A stretch of DNA of 64,000 bases from Gymnorhina tibicen (lineage: Eukaryota; Chordata; Aves; Passeriformes; Artamidae). The number at the start of each line of letters is the position of its first letter. Position 1 is the first letter of the stretch. A model generated the notes under the pieces. It had not been told where the DNA came from. It saw nothing but the letters and a program-made list of their open reading frames with translations, and did no database searches. The DNA lies in assembly GCA_013399875.1 (NCBI GenBank), contig VXAZ01003885.1:712265-776264 (forward strand). The letters run 5' to 3'. Positions 11,591 through 23,315 of the stretch are shown here, piece by piece. The position numbers were made by a program, and so were the translations under genes.

Positions 11591-14500
11591 TGAAATGCTG
11601 GGTATTTGTAGTGTGTCGAGCCGTCCTTGTGCAGCTGGGTGTCAAGGCTACAACCCAGCACTCATCTCTTATCTTCTCCAGGCGTTTTAGTACAAGAGCA
11701 AATTACCTGCTGGTAGAGAAACTGGGTGTTAAGTGTCTGGATTCAGCTCTTTGATGTCCTCCTGAGGTTTTGTGCAAGTTTGATATAAATTTCCATGGTG
11801 TTAAGGACATGGGAGCTATACAGGAGCTTAATGCCAGTTTGAAAAAGGTGTTAAGTGATTAGTTCCCACTGGTTTTCAGTAGGAGTTATGTGCCTGGCTG
11901 CTGCTTTCAACCTTGCTAATTGCCATCTTACAGCTTTAGGTACATTGCTACACATGAAAGTGTGTCCTGTGGTGCTTATATGACAGTTTTTCACTCACAC
12001 AATAGAGACAATGTTTCTTCATTTCACTATAATGACGAGGGAGAGCACGTGAAAAATTGTTATGTTCCCGAATTCTGTGGAATCATGGGCTAAACATTAA
12101 AACTAATCCTTGGAACAGCACTTGATCATAAGCAGTTCACCGCTCATAACCTCAGTTACTTCATTTTCTCAGCAACACCTGAAAGATTCTGTTTTTCATT
12201 TGAAAGCTGAGGTTTGCATGGAAAAAAAAGCCAAGTTTTGTCCTTAGCTTGTCTCTGGAGCAAGGGGTTATGAGCACAAAACACTGGGCAGAGGGAATTT
12301 CAGGGAGCTACAGTTGACACAAAGCATACTGAGAGGGGAGGGGATGCTTGAATTAATTTCCTCTTGTTCCAGAATACTCAGCAGTCTCTGTTCTGCCTCG
12401 CTGCAACCCCACTGCTTCCAGTGGCTTTGGAAGGGATGGGATTAGAGGAGCAGTGATTAAGATTATCCTTTCCTTTTAATTCTTGTGTTATGTCTGTGTT
12501 GGGATAGCCACTGTGATTATCCCCACACCCTGAGATTGATTTCTTGTCCTCAGATGATGGAGAAGGAGTGTGGCTTTCATGCAAACATATAGTGAGTGTC
12601 GAACAAACTCAATATTGGTTCTGAGCTCAGAGGATCTTTCTCTAGGCAGTGGTGTGATATAAAATCTTGTATTTTGCCTTTGCATGAAAGATCCGCCTCT
12701 GGCCTTCAAATACAATATTTTGGTCCATTCCTGCTCTTGGCCTCCTGTAATGTTTCTTGAAGTGGAATTAGTTTTTTACAGATTTGAAGTTCTGTTGTGT
12801 CGGATACCAGTCTGTAATGCATTTAGCTTCAAATTATGTTATATTAAAGTTCAGTGAAGCTGAATCTGTTTTTATTTCTCTGCCAGTCAAATCAATATCC
12901 TTCATCTATTTGCCAATGGGAGGCAGAAAAAAGAGAATGGTTTATGTGGGTGGCAGTGCCTTGATTGGCACACGAGAGGAACAAACGGGAGCAGATAAAT
13001 TGTTTTCTGTTTTTCATGTTTCTTTGTTTTCCAAGTTCCAGTTGGGTTTTTTTTTTCAGTAGGGTCTTAAGCAGTTCTCCAAATGATGGAATTTCAACTT
13101 CTGAGGAACACATGCTCTGTCAGTGTTTGTTGTCAGGTGTTCCCTAGTGAAACCCTTGAGGACCCCTTGCTGCTGCAGGTGTCCCTCATGCCGACACAGT
13201 CGATTTCCCTGGTGACACCTGGATCCACACTAAAAGGATGAGTTTACTTGGAAGGAAAAACACGAATATGAGCAACTGCTTAAACCTATTTCTGCCTAGA
13301 AGAAATGCTAAGAAAGCCTCTTTCATTCTTAAGATGGCAGAGTTGTGGCATTTTGTTACTGCTCTTTTTGAGTCAATTAAAGCTGAAATGCCACTTCAAT
13401 AGGCTGTGAACAGAGAGTAGAAATTAGGAGGAAGATGTAACGTGAGTGGTGGCTTGCAGAACGGCACCCATTGGAAGTATTAGTGGAGGTCAAGGATTTC
13501 AGAAATGTGCCCATGGTGCCCTGATTCTGCTTCACTGACCCCCAAGGTCAGTGGGGAAAGGCTCCCTGGCATCACTGAGAGCCAGTGTGAGCTAATGAAG
13601 AGCATTTTGGTAACTCCATCCACGGAAAAACTGCTGGCTGCTCCTGAGCCCTGACATCTCCAGAATGAGATGGCATCTGACATCTCCTGTGCTCAAGCAG
13701 CTCTGGAGTGCCTTGATCTCTAAGTTTTAATTTAACATTTCAGTTTCTAATGACGGTTGTAAAACTGGCAAGCAGGATGTAGCCTTATTTTGCTTTTCTA
13801 CCTGGTTATTTTCCCAGGTAAGATTCTCAATGGATGATAAATCCATTTAAAGCTTAATGGAGGGTATATTCTTAGAGCTGGGTTTTTACTGCTAAGACTG
13901 CAATGCTTAAGCTATAAACACTTATTTAAGCAGGTTTACAGATGGATGTGGATATGGGTTCTTGGTTTTCTGTATGTTTCTGTCACTGGGTGACTCGAGT
14001 GTTATTTCCATTAGATTTGGTTGTTACTTTTGATTTGTCTGTGTGCATTTGAATTGAAACTGGGGAAAAATGTTTTTTTCAGGATGATTAAATACATAAA
14101 GCAGTTAAACTTACTGTCTGTAAAAAGAGAAAATAAGCTTATAAGATTTTTTTTACATTAAAATTGATTTACTAAAGTAACTTGCTAGATATAAAGTTGA
14201 AATAGATATAATTTGAGCCGTGCAGAAACTTCCATTTACTTGCCTCGAGTGTGACTTAGAAGCAATGGGGGTGTTTCTGGCTCTGTGGGTGGCAGAAGGT
14301 CGAGAATGAGCAGGGAACTGAGGATTCCTGGGCTGGGCACAGTCCTGCCCCGCCTGGTACAGGTAATTTCCCTGGATTGAGGAGCTTCATCCTGCTTTGG
14401 GATCAAGGGCTGTTTGCCTTTCCAATTCTCTCTCAAGTCAGTAAGCTTTTTCCTAGCAAACCATAATACCTCGCTAGTCGTCTTTAAAATGTTCTTTTGG

Positions 14501-16413
14501 GTGAGTGCACACTCCAGATTTTTAGTTAATTCCCCCATTTTCACTCTGCTGGCCTCCTGATCACCGCAAATCCTCTTTATCCTGGTGAATTGTGAATGTG
14601 GAAAACTTCTTTTAAATAATGCTCCGTATGAGCAGGAGATAATTATGTTTATCTATGTCGTGCAAACCCAGCTTTCACACCACATTAAGTCTGAGAAGTC
14701 AAGCATTTAGGAGAGAGCAGCATCACAGCTGAGCAGCAAATCTATGGGCTGTTATCACCACTTGAGAAGGATGCTCCTGCCAGCTCCCCCTCTTCCTCGC
14801 TGCTTCCTGTGATTCTGGTCAGCAGAATTCCTGCAAGGGTGGGATGAAAACTGGAAACTCTCTTTTCCAGCAGGGGCAAAGTTGGCTTTTTTTACTACAG
14901 TATCGGGACTCTTCACATTGTTTGGATTCTCCTGTTGGGGCTTTTTAAGAGCTGGAGAGTGGGGCTTGCTAGCACTTTACTTTCCAAGCCTGTATTTCTG
15001 CCTGTCTTTGTGGAAATTCCAGGTTTTTTCATTCTGCGTGAGTGTAGAACTTCATCAGGCTTTCCAGTAAAGCAGACATTATCTATCGTGAACTCAGCTA
15101 CAGATCAGAAACAAAATTTATGTGCTTTTTTTTATCAACACAAGGCTTAAGATTGCAGCTGCCATCCCATAAATTGTAAGTAAGGCTGCTGAAGTGGATT
15201 ATTTTATACTTTGTGAAACAGCATAGAATGCAAACGCTTAACAAGATTGGGCCCAGCAGACACATCAGGCAGCAGCTTTACAGAGCTGGCGTGCACACAC
15301 TGAAGCAAAAATTAACATGGAAATGCCAGACGTGCTTTTGAGACCCATAAACCAGTATTGATTCACAAAATAGGCACCTTCAAGTGTTGAGATGAGCATC
15401 CAGACAGGTGTAGCTGTGCCTGATGAAGAACAGAGGGGTTTTGCCCTTTCATTGATAAATACGTATTTAATAACTCGGGCTCACTTCTGCTCCAGAAATC
15501 AATCACGAGGCTTTTGCTCAACCCTTTTGGTGCCTTCCTACTCCTTAATGAGCAAGGTAGCTGTCCTCTCAGGCCAGGACTGTATCTCTGGGTAAGTGAT
15601 TGGTTTCCACCTGTTCCACGTGGTGATAATTCATAAGGGTAAATTTTGCTGTGTGTGATACAAACACAGCCAAGAGAATCTGTGCCCCGGGGTGTAACTG
15701 CAGGTGGGAGAGCCTGTGAATTCTGATGCTGTGCAGAAGGATGCCTTGGACCAACGCTGCTTTCGGGTTGTCTTGGAGGCAGGAATGTGGGGGTTGAGAC
15801 ACTGTTGCTGTCAACAGGTCAGGTTTCTCCTGCTGTCTGTACAGATAAAAAATCACTGCTTAAAAAACAATAAATAAATGAAGGGACTTGGGTTTGTGCT
15901 GCTGTAACAAAGTAGAACATTCCTCTCTGGGTGTAGTTTCCGTGCACTGAACAGATAGAGGCTCAAACACTTTAAATATTTAAAATTGTATTATTTTTTT
16001 AAGATGCTCATTTGCCAAAAACTAACCAGGAAAATATGGGAAGTGGTTACTGCCTTTCCATGCGTCTCCACGGGAGAGAATCCATCTTTATGTGCAAGGA
16101 GAGCACTGAACAGCTCAGCTGGAGACTTAGGAGCTCTAATGGAATGTGTCCTTTTCCAAGGACTGGCACCCAGCTGTGGGAAAGGACCTCCTCTGGACTG
16201 GCAGCAGTTTTGTAACTCCTGCTCCTGAAGTCCAAGACTGAGAGCTGCTGGCATTTCTGAGATATTTTCGAAATCTTGCCTCACATTTTGGTTTGATCTG
16301 ATGCACTTAGTTCCCTTCTCGCAAACTCTGCATTATCAACAAAGAAATAAAGCAGAGTTTGCATTGTGCTCTTTGTCTGTTGGGTTTATTGGAATTCATA
16401 ATCTAAATTGTGT

Positions 16414-16425
16414 AAAAAAAAAAAA
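16414..16425 (+). repeat. Poly-A run (12)
   Basis: Twelve A. The sequence to its left does not resemble a known retrocopy. Confidence 0.9.
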
Positions 16426-17919
16426 GGTAAATGTTGATACAGCATCTTCCCTTTTTAATTTCCTGCCTTTTCCCAGGACCTCAGCATCAATTGGTTGTTT
16501 TTTCAGCCACTGCCACAGTAGCCCTGACCCGAAGACCATTCCAAATGATGTTCCCTCTGTTCTGCCAAGTCAATATTTTCTGTCTGCTGTTCTGTAAATA
16601 CCTCACGTTATTAAGTCCCTGTCCTTTATTACATCTCACTGTGGCCTCCCTCCTGGGATAGGACAAGTATTTGCCTCCTTGGAAATGGAGAGAGAGTCAA
16701 ACACAAAGAAGGATCTGAGTAAGGGATACAAAGTGCTTTTTCCTTGTGCCTAATTAAGGTGGTTATTTCTATGCGTGTTTTAAAGCAGCCTAATTGGCCA
16801 CATCATCCTGCACAACATCAGTCTTTCTTTAATTGTGCAGGATTAATTTACTTCATTCCTGTGCTGATGTAGAGGTGTCCTCTTTGTCAGTGTGCTCTTT
16901 CTGTGGCTACCTAGTGATGTGCATTTTTGGGTTGTGTCTGAGTATTTTAGGGGTATGACAGCTCTGGAGACAGCACTTGGGCTCAGTTTTTGAGAACATG
17001 TGTGTTGTGTGGCATTTCCAGGGTGTGTTCCTGCCCTGAAGATGGACACTGGGAGGATCAGCCCAGGCTAGCTCTTTCATTTACTGGAAGCAGAAGACAG
17101 CAGGAAAACAGTGCAGACACAGCTGGGTAGTGATAATGCCATGAAATGACTCCTCCCCATGTCCTTGTTCTGCAGCCTCACCTCTGCTTCCCAGCATGAA
17201 GTAATTAGAAAGAAATTAAGTATGTGATTCTTTAAAATGTCAATGCTATTGAAATCTCAGCTCTAAGATCAGAGGAGACTCGAGTGGGTTCTGTCATTTT
17301 AAGTGGCTCTGTTACCAGGATGCTGGGAACAAATCTTCATCTTCACTTGAGGGTCTCAGCAGTGATTGGATCAGGCACATCTTTGATGGTGTGACCTACC
17401 TGAGCATCTCAAGGATCATTCACAGCAAACCACCGTGTGTTTTATGTGTCTTGGGCGTGTGACAGATTTCTCTGCTGCTCTTCCCAAATCCATGTGTCCT
17501 CCGGGGGGATTTGTTGTATTTTTGCCTTGATCACAAAGTCTGCTCCTTTCTTTTAATGGAGGCGGTCAGAGATGGTTTTTGGCTTCCTGTACCTTTCTTC
17601 AGTTCTTTTCTGTGCACTCCAATGGCAGAGCAAGGGAGGAAGAAGTTACTTTACAGACTTCTCAACAGACTTTGAAACCACATCCAAAACTAAAGATGCA
17701 ATATTTAACAATTAGGAATAAATACTGCATAGCACCTTCTTTCAGAGTAGCTTTGCTGCTGAAGATGTGTTGGGCAATGAGTTGCTTGGCTCCCTCATTC
17801 CAGTGCGCAGATAAGGGGATGAAAGTTGAAAATGGATTTATGGCTATTCTTTAAAGCTTGGTGCATCTGAAGCTGGTTCAAAAGGAATTATTAATGTCTA
17901 TGTGGAGTGGGAGGACTGA

Positions 17920-17935
17920 TTTTTTTTTTTTTTTT
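17920..17935 (+). repeat. Poly-T run (16)
   Basis: Sixteen T followed by aatata. There is no retroposed sequence next to it that I can recognise. Confidence 0.9.
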
Positions 17936-18332
17936 AATATAATTTCTATTACCCCCTTTGAAAACCTCAATATAACTCGAAGAGGTCAAGACAAAGTATT
18001 TCCTATGGGCAGGCCCTAAGGCTCTCCCACTCATGTTGGTTGGAGTTGTCAGCTGCCAAGAGTGGAAGAGACTTCAGGCATTAAAGTGCTTTCATATTAT
18101 TTGATGTGTGGAGCATCAGCTGAGAGAAATTTGTATATGAATAGAGTTTTTACCTTCTGTTTCTTGTGTAGTTTGGGAATTTCAGAGCTTAAACTGTGGT
18201 TTTTCTTGTATTTCTCAGCCCATGTTGGTAAGTATGGTTTGATTGTGTTCGCTTTGCAGCTCTTCAGGTTACAAGTCTGAAGCTTTTGGCAGCATCCTAA
18301 AGCAGATCTATAATCAAAGCCATAAAGGATTT

Positions 18333-18354
18333 CCCTGTGTCTGCGGACACAGGG
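18333..18354. repeat. Perfect 9-bp inverted repeat with 4-base loop
   Basis: Arms ccctgtgtc and gacacaggg flank tgcg, which would form a stable small hairpin in DNA or RNA. No poly-T follows, and there is no sign of a known RNA gene. Confidence 0.7.
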
Positions 18355-21300
18355 CTGGGGTCAGGCCACTGGCTTAGAGAGGGGAAAATGATTTCTCACT
18401 CGCTGTTAGCACTTATGATTTCCTTTAGATGGTTTTTTTAAGTGGCAGGCAGGGCACCCATGACAAAGTCCCACTGTTCATGGGGTGGTCAGGAGGGGAG
18501 AGGCAGAGAGAGTTCGTGTGGCACTGAATCAGCGTGGAGAGAAAAGAGCTGCAGGGAGTTCTGCGCTGTGCCTTTGTGTTCTGGGGAGAAGAGTCTGACA
18601 AAGGAGAGGTGGATGTGGAGAAACACTAATGAATAAAATGTCACCTGTGAAAGTCAGCATTGTCTTCCTGCACTCTGTGGCAGAGAACTCTCAGCAGTGT
18701 TGGATGGATGGCAACTCCCCTGTTAAGTGGAGGAGGGAATAGGGGGTTTGTTCCAGCCTTTTAATTATACACAGGACACAAAAAAGTTAGTGGTGAGAAT
18801 TCAGCAAAAGAACTTGGGGATTTTTTTTTACCCTCCTTGTTCTTTCTCAAGTAAGATTGCACACATCAGCAACTTGTATGTCAATTTTCCTACCTCTCAT
18901 ATTTGAATTACGATCATGTCTCTCTTTCCTGGACCTGTTCTTGCAGGAACAATTTATTATGAACTACTTGAATTCGATATTCTGTGAGTTTAAAACTCAG
19001 AATGTGTATTTCTGTGAGATACCCATCCTATTTATAGTTACTATCGCTTATTGTTTTTCTCTTGCTTGAGTGCTGGACATGAGCTGCAAATCTAAACTCC
19101 AGCAAGAGCCCTCCTCCATCCCGAGCCAGTGGAGGCTGTTCTTGGTCAGCTCCTCAGTGCTGAATTTCAATTAGCGTGAGCAATGGGGCTTCTAGACTTT
19201 TACCTTAGTGGTCCCACATTAAAATATTCATTGTTCACTTTCTTAAGCTCTCTGGCTCTTTCCTGATACATAAAAACAAAACACTGTCCTGGGCAGAATG
19301 TGCTCCAAGGTGAAGATGAAAAAACTCAAGTGACAGGTGTCAAGAGACAATCATGACATGGAATAATTTACTGGAAACACAGCACTGATGAGGGCTGGAT
19401 GAGAACCCACAACTGCTGATATTCTTCTCCTGATCACAGAGGGCTGAATGAGTGGGCAAGGTAATTAATGTCAGCAGAGTGGCTCTACTCTGATTTATGC
19501 TGATGTTACTGAGCTTAAAAATCCTGCCCTTAATCATATTTGAAGTCTGGCAAACTGAAAACTTTTCTTGCAGATTGTAGTTGTAACACTTAAAGTAAAA
19601 TCATAAATCTTTCTTGCCCCTGCTGCTCTTGCTGCCCTGTCCTTTCAGGTTTCTTAGGGGCCTGAGGGGGCCCCTTTCATCTCCTAATTGAGGTAAAGGG
19701 GGATAATTTTTTCTGCTGAATTCTGCTTTTACTTGCTTAAAAGCTCTTCCTTCAGGCAAAAGGTTGTGCAACACTTGGTTAATGCCAAGTGGCAGGGGTT
19801 TTCCTCACAGAAAGAAGAAAATTAGCAACTTCTGTAAAACTCTGGAAGTCGATGATAACTCTTCTGTTTTCTTCTAAGCCTACTACGCATGCAGGAATTT
19901 CAGAAAAGCTGATGTTCCTTCTCTAAGTTACAGAGAATTCCAGGGAATTCTAGAGCTGGAGGCACCCCCATGGAGTGGATTTTGTTGTGCCCTGACATGT
20001 ACATCGTTCTGCTGCTGTCTCAGGGTGTAGCAGAGAAACTCAGTAGTTTTAGCTGTTCCCAGGAGATTACTCTAGTTTTTCTTTAAATAGGCAAAATGCT
20101 TTGGGTTTTTTTCCCTAAAACTCTGGAGCACTTCAGACTTTAATTTAAAGAAAATACTTTCTTAAACTAAAATTAGTTGAAATCCATGAATTTTGCAGAA
20201 CTTGGGGAAGATACAGTGCAGAAATAAAACAACTGCCCTGAGTTGAAAGAGTTTGAATTGACAGGACCAGCGAGCAGGTTGTCTGCAGAATTTTTGGGTT
20301 CTGGTAGTTTTGGAATGGAATAATTTAGCAGCACGGAGCACGTTCATATTGGAAGTGCCTTGCACACGTTTCCTGCCAAATCCCTTTTTGTTGTTTCAGA
20401 AAGGCGCAGAAGAATTTTTCCCGTGTTATAGATGGGGAAATGGGGTTGCAAAATCACTTACTTAAAATTGTAAGGACCAGATTTAGAGGTAATGCAAAAT
20501 GTGAGTGTTTAAAAATTCATTGACCTTTTTTTAGATTTCCAGAAACCCAGTCCAGTCCGAAGGGATGTCAGGCCTCCTGTCTTGAACTTCATTGCAAATG
20601 CTGTTGTTGATGTCGATGAATTTTGCATCAGGTCGAAAGGGTTGTGTGATAGAATACATTGTATTTTCATTAGTTTTGCTTTTTAAAATGCATTCTGGAG
20701 ATGCACAGATGTTTTGTGCCTGTCTAGAAAGGAATTTTTATATGTAATATCTTCTTGGAAGTTATCGCAGGTAGCATTTGCATTAGGAAACAGTTTGGGT
20801 TTGCAGTGTTCATTGTGAGAGTAATTTTGCACAGATCAGGCCTCAGATATTGATTGTAACTTGGTTGTTTGCTGTTACCTAAATGAGGGGGGGTAAAAAG
20901 CCAAGGATTTTTCTTCCATAGAGGACAGCGGGATTTTTCAAGCTCCTAACAATGAAAAGATCTTAGCACTCTTACCTCTTCTTATAACAGTGGTGTCATA
21001 ACCAAACAGAAGGTTTCCACTTGTGTGCTGCAGATATTTGTATTCACTTTTGCTGCCTGTTCATCATCTTCAGATCCTGCTCCCAGTCTCAGTACAAGAA
21101 CTTTGAGAAAAAGTCATTTTATGATCTACAAGTGTCCTGCCACATCCCTGCCTACCTCCCTGTGCTACTCGTGTTCAGCAGCAAGCATCCTCTCTTCCCT
21201 GGTTCTCCTTTCCAAGCCAATTTCTTCTGTGCTTTTTTTACTGTGCATTTGATCAATTAACTTGAAAATACAAGTCAGTAATCTTTAATTTTTTTGTCTT

Positions 21301-21608
21301 ATAATGCACAAAAAAATCCATCAGAGGGAATGCAACATCTGTGCAGTTCTTTTTAGCAGCTATTTGCCACTCTGGTAATGTGGGAACAAAAGGACATCCA
21401 AGAAATTTGGAAGGTAATGTATTTAAAACGGAATAAAAAGGAGCACACATTTTACTTGTGCCATTCTGTCTCGAGGCGTTTCAGGAAAATAACTTAGCGG
21501 GCTTGGCAAAAGATTAGACGTTTACTTGAAAATCTGCAGCTAAATTATGTAGGATGAAGTTTTAGAAGAGAGATAAAGCTGCCTGCTTTAAGACGTGAGC
21601 CAAGCACT

Positions 21609-21630
21609 CAGTGCCTGGGGTTAGGCACTG
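21609..21630. repeat. 8-bp inverted repeat (hairpin potential)
   Basis: Arms cagtgcct and aggcactg are perfect complements separated by six bases. It lies 130 bp left of the homeodomain-type palindrome. Short and possibly chance. Confidence 0.5.
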
Positions 21631-21762
21631 CCTGCCTCCCCAGGAGCCTTGTTACTGCCTATAATGATCTTTTCTGCCCTTCTGTCGGAGCCCGAGCGCT
21701 GGACAAGCTGCTGCCTTGTTCCAACCCAATATGTTCCTCTTACTTGAGTTTACCTCAGTACG

Positions 21763-21774
21763 CCAATTAATTGG
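21763..21774. promoter_or_regulatory. Perfect 12-bp palindrome of homeodomain type
   Basis: CCAATTAATTGG is its own reverse complement and contains overlapping TAATTG sites on both strands, plus CCAAT-like ends. A further cattaat occurs about 20 bp to the right. The surroundings (21.66-21.85 kb) contain more CpG than typical intron. Binding of any factor is inference. Confidence 0.4.
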
Positions 21775-23288
21775 TCATAAAGTCGGTCAGGCTTTTCATT
21801 AATAGGCACCGTGAGTGATTTACAAGGCCCAGGAACGATGTGCCAGGGCCGGGCTGCGGTTACACCGCCCGCATGGCAAAGAGCCGGGCACAGCCATTGG
21901 TATTCAGGGAGTGTAGCCCAAAGGGAATCTAAAAAAAAAAATAAATACGGTGTTTTATCCTTTTCTTCCCCTCTTCCCCTTCAGCATTTGCCTCCGTGAC
22001 GGTTTTGAGGGGTGGCACAGGGTTCCCTCCCCCTTGCCGGTGTGCTTGGGCTGGTTGTTGCTGCAGCGAAGGGAGGCTGGGGCTGTGACAGGGAGGGAGG
22101 TTACCACAGCGGAGCCCTCATAAATACCAGATGAAACCAGGGGGAAGGAGTTTAGGTTGGGAGTAAATGACACAAAGCCCTGTGTTGGTTTTACACGTGT
22201 GGGGGGAAGCCTAAACAATCAATCTCTCTGTGCTGACAATTGAATATTTCTTCCTTTAGCTTTATGATGGTGTTTCTGTTTCTATGGCAACCAGGGGTTT
22301 TTCTAGGATGGCAAACTCTCCCACAGCAAATCCAAGCAAACAGGTGTTGGCCAAAGCTTTTAGTTTTGCCAGCTGTAGTCCCCAGAGGGGGATTTGGCCC
22401 CAGGTCTGCAGGGTGCTGCTTGCCAGGGATGCTGTGTCACTGCATCCCCTGGGTCAGGGCAGCTCACAGTCAGTTGTCTGTTTTTAGGCTGAAGGTGGAA
22501 ATTTTTACCAGGACTCCAGTTTTAGAGTATAAGGCAAACATACAGAAGGGGTCAGAAGGCCCTGCCTTGTCTTTCGTTCACACAATCTTGTGGTGGTGTG
22601 GTATTTTAAGAAGTTGCTGTTTCTCCTTCAGATTAAATGTGGTCACTGTAGTTGCAAGTTCAGTCTCCTCATCACCTTCTGTCCAGGTGGTTCCATTGAT
22701 CCACCTTGTTCCTAGTAAGCTGCAGTCATACCCCACACACATTATCTTTGGATGCTAAGGAGCGTAAAAATTTGGCTTAATAAATTACATCCAGAAATTG
22801 CCTCTGGAATCAGCAGTCCGGGTGAGTAAAGTCAGAACTGTGCCATTCCCTTTCTACATCGTCTCAGTTAAGAAAGGCAAGTAAATGTAAGCTTTTAATC
22901 CTGTAGGCAGCCAGTGAGATCTTGTACCAGGGGAAGCAAAACTGTAAAATCAGGCCTGTGAACTTGTATCTCCAAAGGACTTTGAGGTTTCTTTGTCTCT
23001 GTCACGTGCTGGCAAGAAGCTGTGTTGTATTTATGCTATGGCTATAGTATTCTGCTCTCCACGTGATTTCCCTTGCTGCTGGATGAGGGGAACTGGTTGA
23101 AAGAATCTTCTTTTTCTCCGTGCGCCTCTGTTGTGTTGACAGCAAGAAGCGAGGTGTAAAATAGTCATTAAAGAAAAGGTTGGTTTGGTACAACACGATG
23201 CACTTTTCTTGCTGATGAATAAGGAGGATAAAACAACTAGGGATAGAAAATGGTTTGTTTTCCTTCCAGCACGACAGTCAGCAACATG

Positions 23289-23315
23289 AAAGCATGAACT
23301 GTAAAGCATGAACTG
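23289..23315 (+). repeat. Short tandem duplication, 14-bp period
   Basis: aaagcatgaactg is present twice, separated by a single t. A simple local duplication. Confidence 0.75.

Noticed and set aside
22264..22758. Open frame as a protein-coding gene
   Set aside because: No domain, no splice context, no codon pattern. A frame of this size is expected by chance among six frames of 64 kb. Kept only as a low-interest finding.
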